From positions 32,857,501 through 32,921,500 of the forward strand of contig CM076144.1 in the NCBI GenBank assembly GCA_038025085.1: 64,000 nucleotides of DNA. Reading direction: 5' to 3'. Positions within the stretch are counted from its first letter, which is position 1. Each line of letters opens with the position of its first letter. Under the pieces are notes generated by a model. It made no database searches, had not been told where the DNA came from, and saw only the letters and a list, made by a program, of their open reading frames with translations. Both the position numbers and the translations under genes were made by a program. Origin of the DNA: Tetragonia tetragonoides. Its lineage: Eukaryota > Streptophyta > Magnoliopsida > Caryophyllales > Aizoaceae. Shown here piece after piece: positions 1 through 11,565 of this stretch.

Positions 1-337
1 TGGTGGGAAGGGAGCCACTGCTCCCAACCCCAATTATCTCTCCTAGCTCATACACTCATACGCGCGCGCACGGGCGTATGAGTGTATATCTTCCTTTATT
101 TTCAGTTGTGTGATGAAAATTTTAGTTGTGTGTATAGTCGATTAGAGAGTATTGAAATTTCTGTTCGATATTGTATCTTTAGGTATAGTAGTATACATAT
201 ACATAGAGTTTACTTTCTTTCATTTTCATACATCAAGATGATCTCAACCAATAAAAATTCGTCAGAACATAACGAAAAAAAAATGTTGTCATAAATTGTA
301 TCCATAGTTGAGTATTTAAGCATGTAGGTGGACTAAC
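1..337 (-). other. First coding-region intron of the PHD gene (partial)
   Basis: This is the intron that follows the long exon ending at 338. On the minus strand the donor reads CGG|GTTAGT, with GT at 337-336, directly after the codons for the middle of the PHD finger. The intron runs off the left edge, so its acceptor is not visible. Apart from a hairpin at 51-86 I see no other structure in it. The ORF continues past the donor, but the peptide stops resembling a PHD finger, which supports splicing here. Confidence 0.75.
51..86. repeat. Perfect 13-bp inverted repeat with 10-nt loop
   Basis: The arm TACACTCATACGC (51-63) is the exact reverse complement of GCGTATGAGTGTA (74-86). The loop is GC-rich, with alternating purine and pyrimidine (GCGCGCACGG). 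It lies in the intron of the PHD gene. It could be the scar of a small MITE or a local hairpin; no function is shown. Confidence 0.8.
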
Positions 338-2560
338 CCGGATATCCAAGCAATGCTGATGAAATGTTGATGGACAGCCATCACAACAAATCAAATTCCC
401 TCCATCACCACAAATTGCACAAGTGTCATCGTTAGGATCATCCCCATCAACATCAATTTCACGGAAACCATTATGTTGAGCCTCGTCTTGTCTATTCCAT
501 GCATCAACCTGGCACTCCAAAAGGGAAAGTCCGGTGCTCAAATATATGTTTTGGAATGGTTGGCGGAGTTTGCTTGCTGCATGGATTTCAAACTTGGAAA
601 TGGTAAGAATTTTACTGCAGCAACCACAATGAATTCCATCCCTTGTAATCCAACCCTCCAGCATGACTCGTGTGCGTCTACGGTTCATATAGTGCACCTT
701 CTCAGTCAGTTTCACAGTTCCAGAGTCAATCAACCAGGATAGCAAATTACGTTTTCCTGTGTATGGAACAAACCCATCACTGTCGGAATATGGCCCCTTC
801 TCAGAACTGCGAACTAGCAACGTACACCTGCCAATCTTTTTACTTTTCCTTCCATGAATGAAGGTAGAATTGGACATCCCAGATGATTTTTGACCCCTTT
901 CTTGCATTTTACTGCTTGGACTACTTCCACCCCTAGAGTATGCTTCCTTCGATGCACTTTTGGAGGATTTACCACTGCGTTTCATGAATGAACTCAGCCT
1001 TTCATCATGCCTGCCACTGGCTTTGCTGTCTGTATCTGAATCATCCTCTTCAAAGTTTCTCCTGGTACGTTCTCTCTTTCTTTTACCCCCAGCTTCCTCT
1101 CTTTTCTTTCTTTTAAGTTCCTTTTCCATCTTCTTCCTGGTTTGCCTTGTCAATTTACTCAGTGTGTCCTCCGCTATTGGAGCAAACGAAGTACAGTCAT
1201 CCCCAGGTTTCAAGACATTGCCTTCGTCCTCGAGTTGCTTTTGAAGTGCATCATAAGCTTTTATGATTGACCAGTAAGCAGTACCCGCAGGGTTAACATA
1301 CACCGCATCAAAATAATCTCTGCCCCGCCGAGGTCTATAATCGATTGTCCAACCTGCATCCACAAGCATGGTCCTTATTTTCTCCCGTAATAATTGCTTC
1401 TCAGTGCCACTACCACGCTTGACTTTTCCATCCTTCAATTTGGTTGGCTGGGCACTTTCAGGCGACTGCATACTTCCTCCACTCCTCCCTCTTTTGACAG
1501 GCCGATGAACTCCCACACTATCAGATTGCAGCTTTGGAGATTGATCACTATCCTCTGATTCTTCATCACTCTCCTCACTACTCTTAACTGACACTGATTT
1601 TCGCTTTTTCTGTTGATCTTTATCTATCCTACCAACAGCCATAGGCTTCTTTTGCAGTTTCCTTTCTGGATAAGGTGAAGGACGAACAGCTGCATTCTTT
1701 GAAGGTATTTCTTGGCACCTACGAAGTGTCTTATTCCCTTCTCCTTGTATGTAGTTTCCTGGTTTCAGGGGAGCAGTATCCTCCTTATGCTTAACCAACA
1801 CTTTCAAGACCCCATTTTTGCCCTGTAACCTAATAGCTTCATTAGAACCACCGATTTTCTCTTTCCCCGTCGTAATAGGACCCTCATTTTTCACTTCAAA
1901 CCTCCTCTTAACAGAACGACGATCACTACCCTTAATCTTCTCCCCACTCATACTCCCACTAAACGAATTTCTCCTTTTGCAAGTAATATCACCCTTACTA
2001 GACCCACTTTCAAACTCTAACCCACCACCACTCTTCATCCCCACCCTCGGGCTCAAAAACCTATTCTCACCACCGCCCATTTCCCTCTCACAAAAATGCC
2101 TCATCCCTACCCCTTCAACATCACTTAAATCATCATACTCATCAAAATCATACACATCCAAATTGCTCCTATTAAACCCTCCCTCCCTCATGAACTCATT
2201 CCTACCAAAACCCACATCATCAAAATCATTAATATTGCTACTAAACTCCCCATGGTTCCCCACTCCTCTCTTATAAACAAGCGGAGCCCGTGCCGCCACT
2301 TCATTCGCCACTGGCATTCTACCACCACCGCGCCTCCGATAGAATTCCAAGAGCTCCTCATCACTCGACACCGAGTCACTCCCCGTTAACCGGCCCCGTT
2401 TCTTCTCTTTCTTCGACTCATGGACCTTCCTTCCCCCCGACGACGAACCACCACCCACCCCGCCTACGCCATCGGGTTTCTTCTTTATAATCAAACAACC
2501 AGACGAGCTCCTATTCTTCACCACCCCACCACTAACACCACTTCTATTTCTTTCTTCCAT
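338..2560 (-). CDS. IDM1-like PHD-finger / acyl-CoA N-acyltransferase family protein, 5' coding exon (partial)
   Basis: This is the only clear host gene. The exon encodes exactly 741 codons from ATG at 2560 to a phase-0 donor after 338. The first ~380 residues are low-complexity and charged. About residues 390-445 form a conserved domain (LREKIRTMLVDAGW... then GRDYFDAVY and TAYWSIIKAYDAL) typical of the plant IDM1/ROS4 family. About 605-670 resemble the TPL-binding/Tify-like domain (LLSWLIDSGTVK, LEGWITRDGIHCGCC). About 712-741 are the start of a PHD finger with six of its eight zinc ligands (CAIC, CCDGC, HQHC). Family members go on to a GNAT acetyltransferase domain, so the remainder should lie beyond the left edge. 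Known members act in the nucleus as histone readers or acetyltransferases linked to active DNA demethylation. That role here is inferred from domain order. The reading frame is intact. The in-frame TTG nine bases upstream of 2560 is not a plausible start. Confidence 0.85.
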
Positions 2561-2667
2561 TTCATTCAATTAAATCATCACAACAACCCCTCTCCCCCCA
2601 AATTCCTCCAAATCAGAACGAAATTTCAATCATATTCATCAAAGAATCAAAATTATCCACATAGGAG

Positions 2668-2802
2668 CTGAAATTGGTATCCAATTATCAAATTGTTTAA
2701 GCATGCAGTACAGATCTAAGCTCTACTGGACCAAAAACCCTAATTTTTTCACCGGAAAACTTAATTCGGATATAACAGTGAAGAATTTCAAGAAACTCGT
2801 AC
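2668..2802 (-). other. 5'UTR intron of the PHD gene
   Basis: On the minus strand a donor GAG|GTACGA (GT at 2802-2801) pairs with an acceptor TTTCAG|CTCC (AG at 2669-2668), giving a 135-bp intron. The acceptor lies about 107 bp upstream of the ATG at 2560. No coding sequence is affected. 5'UTR introns are common in plant housekeeping and chromatin genes. Predicted from splice signals only. Confidence 0.6.
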
Positions 2803-2805
2803 CTC

Positions 2806-3553
2806 GTCGAAGAGCTGCCTAATTGAGGAGCTGATTAATTGCCCGATCAGAAGAGGAAACGAGGAGAGAGAGAGGGTGGAACAAGTTTCCGGGTGCGTAG
2901 AAAGAGAGAGTGCTTTACTTTTGCAGGTATGGGAATTTGGATTTAAGCAATTACAGGGGTGCAAAACGAAGGCCCCATTATAAATACCCAGGCCACTGTA
3001 GGTATCTGTCTGTGTTCTTTTTATTTTTTAACTGTTTGTTTTTGTAATTTATATTGCGTTTCTAATGAGTTATTGCAAAATAAGGAGTTTTCTTTTGAGA
3101 AGGAGAAAAAAAGAAAAGAAAACTCAATTTTACACCGCCCAACATTTCTGGGTGCATTTGAGATGCACTACTTCACCATCAATAATTCAATACTAGCAAA
3201 AACATGATAATAATGTTTGGCTTTGTATAATTCTGGGTGTATATTCTATTTGTGAATATTTTTAAAATTATCGATTTATGGTTTAAACAATTTTGGATAC
3301 GTTATTGATGTGTTCATTAAGATCTGTTTTTTCTACATGTGAGGAATCCTTATAGACAATAATACTCAATTGTGTGCAAACTAGATAGTTTTGAGAAAAA
3401 AAGAACACACTTTCATCTTTCAAGTTACTTCAATCCGTTAAACTGACCTGCGGTCATTCTATGGGACCTTCGAAAGAGTTCAGCAAAGTAAGACGCTCCC
3501 AAATGTGGCCTCAAGAGTTAGGTTAATAGTTGAATTTTAAACTAGGTAATTGT
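2806..3553. other. PHD gene 5' end/promoter and intergenic spacer
   Basis: The first ~90 bases (2806-2900) carry purine-rich GAGAGAGAGA stretches and probably contain the untranslated first exon and transcription start of the PHD gene on the minus strand. Beyond about 2950 the sequence is AT-rich. I see no gene or known repeat up to the Tat LTR at 3554. Confidence 0.45.
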
Positions 3554-3960
3554 TGTTATGACCCAAAATATTCAGCTAGGCTCAATAGATCACTCCCCCC
3601 TAGGGCTCATCCTGGGAGGCCTTCTGGAAGCTGCTATTAAGGAGGTGGCCCAATAAACACACGTGTCAAGCAGGAACGGGTCCAAGATATTCCCCCTATC
3701 TACGGATGCCACGTGTCACCTAGGGATTGTCCCAGTACCCGTGAAATCCGCGCCTATAAATACTCTCATTTCAGGTATGAACAGAACAACTACTTTCAAT
3801 CAATCAAATCATTTATTACCTAATAGAGAGAGAGAATACTGACTTAAACATCGGAGCGGGGATCCGAAAATCCCCTCCGGGCTAGTGACGTGTTTTGATT
3901 TTACAGGTACCTACGCCAGCAACAGTACTCCTAGTGGACGAAGAATTAAACCCCACAACA
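3554..3960 (+). repeat. 5' LTR of the Tat element
   Basis: The 407-bp LTR begins TGTTATGACCC and ends CCCCACAACA. A TATA box TATAAATA lies at 3755-3762, and the LTR also carries a short GA microsatellite. It matches the 3' LTR at 20092-20498 almost base for base, with identical length and ends. Confidence 0.95.
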
Positions 3961-3962
3961 TT

Positions 3963-3980
3963 TGGCGCCGTCTGTGGGGA
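3963..3980 (+). other. Primer binding site of the Tat element
   Basis: TGGCGCCGTCTGTGGGGA lies two bases after the 5' LTR. The first nine bases fit the 3' end of plant tRNA-Asp (…ACGGCGCCA) and the GGGGA end also fits; the middle does not. This form of PBS is usual in Tat-type elements. It primes minus-strand DNA synthesis. Confidence 0.8.
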
Positions 3981-4300
3981 GTACTGAACTACAGGCGAAA
4001 CAAATTACTGAGAGCTCTATATCACGGAAGTAGAAGATATTACCGACGAGTCTGGCCCGACAGTTCCTCACGAAGAGCCGGCAGACCCGCTAGTACCCAG
4101 GCCTTCGGCCCCTCCCGCGCTCAGGACGACTACGCTGACTCCCGGCGGTCAGCCGATAATCGAGGGGATCGTCTATGAAGGAGACCTCGCCTGAGCGCTA
4201 GCCGGGATGCAAAGGACAATCATGGAAGGCGTCGTCAAAGAAGTGCGGGACGCACTTAAATCACAACCAGGGCCCCCTTAGCATACCCAACTTTGGCACA

Positions 4301-5563
4301 ATGCCATCTACCCCGGCGGTCCAACAAGTCCCAAGGCGGTGTCTGAACCCGAAAGATGCAAGGAACATAATCGATTGTCGGCAGGAGAGGCACAATGAGC
4401 AACCCAATTTGCAAGATCGTGCAGAACCATCACGACCAGACGCCCGAGAGACGATCAACCGCCGGCAGCGAGAACGCCATCACTCATCAACTCCGTATGT
4501 GGAAGACGAATGCAGTTCAAGGACCTTTCGAAGCGACGTCCAAGGAAAAACAATCGTCATCCCATCTACCCCTCGGCAAGACGATCGAGCCGAAGGTAGT
4601 CGGAATGATGGTAGTAGAAAGAACTCTATTGGATTGCTGGCAAAGAGACTAGGAGAACTCTATGTGGATGAGAAGCGCCTGGACTCAACTTTCACCAAAG
4701 AAATCCTATTTGCTCCCAGGATAGAGAAAATCAAAGTCCCGAGGATAGCTGTTTATGATGGGATAGCACTGATTGATCCTAGCGAACACGTCGACGCGTA
4801 CACAGCAAATATGTACATGTACACGATGGACGTCCCGACCTTGTGCAAATTCTTTCCGCCTACTTTGAGAGGTCTAGCCTTGAAATGGTTAAATGAGCTT
4901 CCCAATGGATCAATTGACAACTTCAAAACCCTCGCAGACAAATTCACCAATCACTTTGTCGGGAACAAGCGGCCGGAGAAGACTATCTCCCACCTTGCTT
5001 GCGTGGTTCAAGTTCGGAAGGAACCCCTCCGTGGATACCTTAATCGGTTCAACACCAGCAAAACTGAAATCGGCAGAGTAAACGATGAGGTTGCGTACTC
5101 CTACTTCTTCCAAGGCCTCCTTCCCGACAATTTTAAATTCTCCTTGGTCGAAAAGAAAGTGACATCTTTAAACGAAGCCTTGGAGCGAGCCGAGGGCTTT
5201 TGTACAGCCACGGAGGTTTGTTACTCCAACAAAGAAAAAGATAGAGAAAGCAGTGCCCCACAGGGAAAGAAGCGATCCGCCGAGGTAATGATGGCAGGAA
5301 CCTCCAAACCAAAGAGAAACACTCCGCAGAAAGCTACCTGATCTTCTTATGGGAACGACGAAGGAGAATACCCCTTCACGCACCCTCGTGAGGTAATATT
5401 CACTGACATAAAAGACAAGAACTGGTTGCGAGAGCCCAGCAGAATCCGGCAACCATACAAGTTTCGGCATAAGGCAAGGTATTGTGACTTCCATGGGGAT
5501 GTCGGCCATTCAACGGCAGAATGCAAAGATTTGGGGAAGGCGCTGCGACTGCTCTTATCCTAA
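4301..5563 (+). pseudogene. Tat gag (capsid/nucleocapsid), broken
   Basis: The open part 4301-5341 encodes 346 residues with a Retrotrans_gag-type capsid domain over about residues 125-265 (motifs HVDAYTANM, LKWLNELPNGSI, FVGNKRPEKT, LRGYLNRFN). The frame is cut by TGA at 5339-5341. It then continues to a TAA at 5561-5563 and includes a CxxHxxxxGHxxxxC zinc knuckle near 5470-5530. The TGA probably came from CGA by C-to-T change. Sequence upstream of 4301 looks gag-like in a shifted frame, so the true start is uncertain. Gag would package the element's RNA in cytoplasmic particles. Confidence 0.8.
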
Positions 5564-6433
5564 GGACAGTTAAAGAACTATGTAAGGAGGGATGCGGTGA
5601 TCACCCCAGCTCCTAAAAAGCCCGCCAACTCTGAGGTTGACGAGACTGAAAGCGATGAAGGTGACTTTGTGGCCACCTTTGCAGGCGGACTACCCCTTGA
5701 TGACCGAACAGTCACCGGTCATAAAGCGTACGTCCGAGAAGCCAGTCAAGTTATGTTGCTCGCCCCTGGGCAAGTTAAACCCATGCCATATATGACATTC
5801 TCAGAAAGAGACTCCAAGAGCATTGTCACCCCGCACGACGATCCCATGGTCGTTGAACTTAAAATCCAGGATCGTCGGGTAAAAAGGGTATTGATCGACA
5901 GCGGAAGTTTGGCCGACTTTTTATCAATAGAATGCCTGGGACCGCTGAATTATGGCGAAGAGAAGTTGCAGAAGGTAACCCGACCGATCGTCGATTTCGA
6001 AAAAAAGGTCGTTCATCCAATTGGAACGTGTAGGCTTCCAATTCGTTTTGGGCCGTCGGGTAAGTGCCGCAACACTTACATAGACTTTCTCGTAGTCGAG
6101 GATGCGTCAGCATACAATGTCATCCTCGGGCGAAACTCCCTAAATAAGGTACGGGTCGTCGTCGCCACCCATATGCTGCTGATGAAATTTGAATGTGATG
6201 ACTGGTCCGTTGGAAGCTTGTACGAAGATCAAAAAGTCGGTCGAGAATGTTATTTCACGATGCTGAGGCCAATCCTGAAAAGCGATGATTCGGAGGCCGA
6301 GCAAAAAGGAAAGAGAAAACAAGTTGTCGAAACGATGAACATTAGTCGTTCAGATTCCGATGACATCGACCCAAGATCGGACAATAGTGAATCAGCTGAA
6401 GCTGCTGAAGAAACCGAAGATGTCCCTTGGACG
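5564..6433 (+). pseudogene. Tat protease region of pol
   Basis: This is the same frame as gag after the TAA at 5561-5563. The open part 5597-6436 encodes about 279 residues. An aspartic protease motif VLIDSGS sits near residues 98-104 of that ORF, followed by FLSIECL and, further on, YNVILGRNSLN, which fits the retroviral-type protease fold (pepsin-like D-S/T-G, then ILGR). The N-terminal ~70 residues are acidic and variable. The C-terminus is Ser/Asp/Glu-rich before the shift into the RT frame. The enzyme would cut the Gag-Pol polyprotein. Confidence 0.78.
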
Positions 6434-7345
6434 TGAGCTTTCCCGAAAAGACTGTGAATATCGGAAGCTCACTCACAGGCGAGGATCGAACGGAGATGAT
6501 AGAACTGCTGAGATCTTAAAAGGACATCTTCACCTACTTGACCAAGGATATGCCTGGGGTCAGCCCCGACACCATAGTGCACAACCTCAACATCTTACCC
6601 TCGGTAATCCCTGTGAAGCAAAAGAAAAGGCATCTAGGCGAGGAGCGGAATAAAGCGGTGAGAGAAGAAGTGGCGAAGCTCATGGAAGCAGGATTCATCC
6701 GGAAATGCCAATACCCCGGGTGGATCAGCAATGTGGTCTTAGTGAAAAAACCAAACGGGTCCTGGCGAATGTGCATAGACTTCACGGATTTAAACAAAGT
6801 CTGCCCGAAAGATAACTTCCCACTACCCCGCATTGACAGAATGGTCGACTCCACAACGGGCCATCAGACCCTAAGCCTGATGGACGCCTATTCAGGGTAC
6901 CATCAAGTCCAACTCGACGAGGCCGACCAAGAAAATACAGCTTTCATTACTGAACATGGGCTATACTGCTATAAGGACATGCCGTTCGGACTTAAAAATG
7001 CCGGGGCAACGTATCAACGACTGGTCAACAGGCTTTTTGAGTACCAACTTGGTGATAATGTTGAAGTATACATCGATGATATGATCATAAAGACAAGAAA
7101 AGGGCCGGGGGAGCCACATTAAGGATTTACGGCAGACTTTTGAAAATCTTCGACTGTACCACATGAAGCTAAACCCGAAGAAGTGTACGTTTAGGGTCCA
7201 CGCAGGAAAATTCCTCGGATATATGATAAGCCAGAGAGGCATCGATGCCAACCCCGACATGGTAACCACTATCCTCAATATGACACCTCTCCGGACAGTC
7301 AAAGAAGTTCAGAAACTGGCCGGATACATTGCGGCCCAAGGCTGA
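6434..7345 (+). pseudogene. Tat reverse transcriptase region of pol
   Basis: The RT core is open from 6538 to 7122. It shows motifs in order: AGFIRKCQYPGWISNVVLVKK, SWRMCIDFTDLNKVCPKD, LPRIDRMVD, LMDAYSGYHQV, MPFGLKNAGATYQRLVN, and the catalytic YIDD at 7069-7080. A frameshift near 7105-7122 moves the rest of the domain (thumb, MKLNPKKCTF...GYMISQRGIDANPD) to 7163-7345. The upstream part (6434-6537) is in frame with RT but has one TAA. All catalytic residues seen are intact; the lesions are stops and shifts. Confidence 0.85.
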
Positions 7346-8300
7346 TTCATTGCTCGTGGCGCAAATAAAAGCGCTCCTTTCTTCAACACGATTAAAAAGA
7401 ATACCATGTTCCGCTGGACAGAAGAGGCCGAGAAAGCATTCGAAGCGCTCAAACTGTATCTCGCCCAGCTACCTACAATGATCGCGCCCGACCAAGGTGA
7501 GGAGCTATTCTGTTATTTGGCCACCTCGGATACAACGGTCAGCGCTGTCCTTTTTGTTGAGAGAGACAAAGTGCAGAAGCCAGTGTACTACACCAGCCAC
7601 GCCTATAATGGCGCCGAGTCAAGCTACCAGTTGATTGAAAAGGTGGTGCTCGCCCACTTCACAGCCAGCAAAAGGCTGAAGCCATACTTCGAATCCCACA
7701 AAGTGGTAGTCCTCTCAGGCCACCCACTCAGAAACATTCTCGGCAAATATGATAATTCGGGCCGAATGTTGAAATGGGCAGTACATCTGCAAGGATTGGG
7801 GATCGAATACGAGCCCCGTAAAGCTATAAAGGGGCAGGCCTTCGCGGATTTTTTGGCAGAAAGCACGAGGCAGCCAAGGCCCTCCCAAGACCAAGATATA
7901 CCTTGGACAATTTACGTTGATGGATCATCAACAGCACAAGGGTTGGGAGCAGGGCTCATATGCACCTCGCCAGAAGGAGAAGACTATGAATATGCCCTCA
8001 GGTTCAAATTCAACGCAACCAACAATGAAGCAGAGTATGAGGCTCTCATCGTTGGGATAGAATATTGTCTGGCCGCCGGGGCAAGCAAATTCGAGCCTAC
8101 TCTGACTCCCAGTTGGTCGTCAGTCAAATCTTGGGAACCTACGAAGCTAGGGATAAGAATATGAGTGCATACCTTGCCAAGGCCAGAGAACTTGTCTCAC
8201 GACTGGTCATCTTTGAGGTAGTCCAAGTTCCCCGATCAGAAAACAACCAGGCAGACGCCTTATCAAAACTCGCAAGCTCGGCAAAAAGCGACCACCCCAG
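7346..8300 (+). pseudogene. Tat RNase H plus second (archaeal-type) RNase H
   Basis: The first RNase H/connection segment is seen at about 7406-7860 (FRWTEEAEKAFEALK, TSDTTVSAVLF, RLKPYFESHKVVVLSGHPL). The second begins near 7900 with WTIYVDGSS and continues with NNEAEYEAL and, after a frameshift at about 8095, YSDSQLVVSQI and NNQADALSKLA. These are the D-E-D residues of an archaeal-like RNase H. A dual RNase H is a recognised feature of Tat elements. A TGA at 7343-7345 (in GGC TGA TTC) interrupts the join with RT. Confidence 0.83.
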
Positions 8301-9611
8301 GACGGTGTTCTGGGATATCAAAGCCGAGCGCAGCATTGAAAGGGCAAAGAATATGATTATAGACAGAAGTCCAACCTGGATGGATCCCATCATCCAAGTT
8401 TTGATTGACGGCACTCTGCCGGAGGATAAAAAGGAAGCAGAAAGGGTCGAACGACGGTCAAAGTGGTTTACCTTGTTTGATGGCCAGCTATACAAACAGT
8501 CGTACACCCAACCACTGCTGAAATGTGTTTCACCAACATCCGGCCAGAAGGTATTAGCTGAGCTTCACGAAGGAGTCTGCAGCTCACATATCGGCGGACA
8601 AGCACTGATAGGCAAAGTCCTCAGGATGGGCTACTTCTGGCCTACACTGAGGCAAGATGCCATCTCATACACCAAAATGTGCGACAAATGCCAAAGATTC
8701 GCCAACACTCCTCAAAAGCCAGCCACCGAGCTACAGCCCATATCCACCACACTACCCTTTGCCCGCTAGGGCATGGATATTCTGGGCCCTTTTCACAATA
8801 GCCAAGTACCAGAGGAAATTTGTCATAGTAGCCATCGACTACTTTACAAAGTAGATTGAGGTCGAAGCAGTATCCACCATATCAGAAGCTGATGTGAAGA
8901 AATTCATTTGGCGCAACATTATCACTCATTTCGGGTGCCCCAGAAACATCACCTTCGATAATGCGGCACAGTTCGAGACACCAAAGCTTCAAGACTGGCT
9001 CAAAAAATATGGAGTAACAGGTTGTTTCACAGTAGTAGCCAATCCTCAGGCTAACGGCCGGTAGGCAGAATCTTCTAACAAGCAGATCCTCCTAGGCTTG
9101 AGACGAAGATTAGAGAAAGCAAAACGGCTGTGGGCCGACAAATTACTCAATGTCTTGTGGTCTCTCCAAACCACTGAGAAGAATGCAACCTGTGAGATAC
9201 CCTTTATGCTCGTCTATGGTGCCGAAGCGGTATTACCAAAAAAAGTAACCTATTCTGCGCATCCTAATGTATGATGAGGTAGTCAACAATGCCCATCATC
9301 GAGAAGATTTGGATCTTCTTCCAGAGAAACAGGGAGATGCACTGCTACGCGCTGAAATATACCGACTAAGGATGGCAAGGCAGTACAACAAGATGGTACG
9401 CCCACGCCCCCTATATGTTGGTGACCTAGTGCTCAGAAAGACGGAATCAATCGGAAAGGCGTCTGAGTTCGGCAAGTTAACTCCAACATGGGAGGGCCCA
9501 TATCTGATCGTCGAAGAACTACGACAAGGAACCTACCTGCTATCCACCCTTGACGGAGAAATGCTCCCAAGGCCCTGAAACACTGTCAACTTGAAAAAGT
9601 ACTATGTCTGA
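8301..9611 (+). pseudogene. Tat integrase, multiple stops
   Basis: An HHCC zinc-binding region is seen at about 8560-8700 (HEGVCSSHIGG, CDKCQRF). The catalytic core follows with AIDYFTK, FDNAAQF and an E in the AESSNK block. The C-terminal domain is open at 9267-9578 (VGDLVLRK, KLTPTWEGPYLI), and the frame ends at TGA 9609-9611. Stops interrupt the core at 8767-8769 (TAG before GMDI), about 8852 (TAG in FTKxIEVE) and 9062-9064 (TAG in NGRxAESS). Two of these are TGG-to-TAG at positions normally tryptophan. A further shift lies near 9240-9267. The enzyme would insert the cDNA into the host genome; this copy cannot. Confidence 0.85.
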
Positions 9612-10091
9612 ACGCCATCGACTGTGTTTGGCAATGGTGAAAGCAAAACCACTTATCTAGGCAAAATAATTAGCCTTGTAATCGCAATATTCACTTGTAA
9701 TCACCTTTACTGGTGCAAACTTTACATGAATGAAAACACAGGCTTTAGTCTATATTGAGTTTTGTTTACCACCTCGGCAATGACGATAGATCATTTACCA
9801 AAAATGCGAATATTAAAACGGACTCTAACAAAAGTTAGCTAAAATCAGTCCAAATCGCAAACCAAAACGAGCCCTGACAAAATGTCAGCTAAGGTTGGCT
9901 CAAAAGCCCCACTATCAAACGATTCTGACTGAACAAGTCAGCAAAAAATCAGTCCAGATTGATAAAAAGGAATTGTCATTAAAAAACGAACGAGGGTAAA
10001 GCCACCCCTTCGGAACGATTACTTACAATCATTATGTTTTAAAGCAAAATAAGTACCACATATAATGTACATCAAAAAATAAAAATTGTGC
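9612..10091 (+). other. Spacer between pol and the antisense ORF block
   Basis: About 480 bp without a credible ORF. It contains a loosely repeated motif 'aaaatcagtccaaatcg / aaaagttagct / tgtcagctaaggttggct' at about 9835-9960. It may hold the 3' end of the sense transcript and the polyadenylation region of the first antisense ORF. Confidence 0.5.
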
Positions 10092-11565
10092 CTAAGATCC
10101 TAAGTCGTCATCATCCTCGTCGGGCGGGTCGTCATCACCAACGCGGTCATCATCTTTCAGCAAGTCATCATCTACTGCCGATCCAGAATCATCACCGGCT
10201 GACAGGGAATTATCGGGAGTCGCACCCCCCGGACCCTCGGCCCCCGAATCATTAAGGACGTCTTTCCCAGAATCGCCCTCGATGAAGTCAAGCCCTAGCT
10301 TGTCAGAGCCAAAGTTGGGAAGACCGTCATCATCCATACGGTCGCCAAAATCAAAGATATCATCAAAGTCCTGACAATCCTCCCCCAGATCAATGTCATC
10401 AGCACGATCATGATCGACAGAAGGAACAAGATCCTCGCCCCGCTGTTGATCTGTCATGGATATATCACCCCCCTTGGGAAATAAGGGGAGTATGGGCCTC
10501 ATCAACGGCGATAAAAGGAATCATCGCATCAACGGCAAGTTTCGAAGTAATCCCATTCCCCCCATCGGCGGAACATGCCCGGTTATCGCCATCACTCCGT
10601 TGCCGGTGAAGAGCACCCAAATTCCTGGGACCAGAACCCTTCAAAAGTGCCAACTCTTCACGCAAGGCTAAGTTCTCCTTGAATAACTGATCCCCCCGGG
10701 TTTTCTCCTCCTGAAACTCCTGCTCCAAGGTAGCCATCTTCAGTAGGTGGCTCTCTCGCTCTTGGTCAATCTACACACCTTGCATCTCGGCGAGCTGTGA
10801 AGACGCGAGTAGCGCCTTGTTCGCTTCTCGGAGTTCACGATTCTCTCGTATGTATTGCTTCGCTCGCCGCATCATAGGATAAAAATAGTGCTGCAACCCT
10901 CCCACACGAACCATCAGCTCGACGAGAACACGATGAATCTCGTCCATTTGCTTCTTACGCAAGCTACAAAGATAATCAAGATCGGCGTCTGGGATCATTC
11001 CAGACATCTGCTTAAGGAAATCACTCAACTTCTCCGTCTTGCCTTTAGCGATGGCCTCCATATAACAAAAACCTTCCGGATGATGGGAAGGAGCATTGCT
11101 AGAACTGGCGCCTTGCCCAGCGATCGCTTTCTTACTCGCCACCTAAGCCTCATAAGACTGCAGTGTGCTGTTGAAAGCTCGACTGGACAAATCCTCGGCA
11201 AAGTCGGAGTCGCGGGCAATCACGTCTCCTCCCTCCTCAACTTCAAAGTGACGACTAGGATCTCCGCTTTTAAACGGGGCACGTGGGGGAATTTTCCCCG
11301 GTCGGCCAGTAAAGAATCGAGGCTCCTCGCCGGGGTCGATCCCTTTGTGAATACGGGCCCGTTTGCGAGAAGGAGCCTTCTTCTAAGGGTCTTGTATCGA
11401 GTGCTGAATGGCGTTGAGGACGTCACCCGAATAAAAGTTGCCGTCATCAGTCTTCGGCACGGAAGGGGGCAAGTCTCCCCCAAGAGTCGGCACTTCGGCA
11501 GATTCATTTGGCTGAGCACTACAGTTAAGCCAAGCCGACTGTTCTCCACGATGGGAAGGCTCCAT
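10092..11565 (-). pseudogene. Antisense ORF 1 of the Tat element: coiled-coil protein with acidic tail
   Basis: Starting at ATG 11565 (MEPSHRGEQSAW) the frame runs leftward with two or three stops. It encodes a central alpha-helical region (SLRKKQMDEIHRVLVELMV, RENRELREANKALL, LFKENLALREELALL). After a one-base shift at the C-run near 10468-10475 comes a strongly acidic tail (DDDLLKDDDRVGDDDPPDEDDD) ending at 10092. I recognise no enzyme domain. It lies antisense to the retrotransposon, downstream of pol, where Tat elements are known to carry extra ORFs. The function is unknown. Confidence 0.65.

Noticed and set aside
1818..2671. Plus-strand ORFs opposite the PHD exon
   Set aside because: Shadows of the minus-strand coding exon; Ser/Pro-rich reading without domains.
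3885..4178. ORF crossing the end of the 5' LTR and PBS of the Tat element
   Set aside because: It runs through LTR/PBS and has no gag similarity; the capsid domain is in a later frame.
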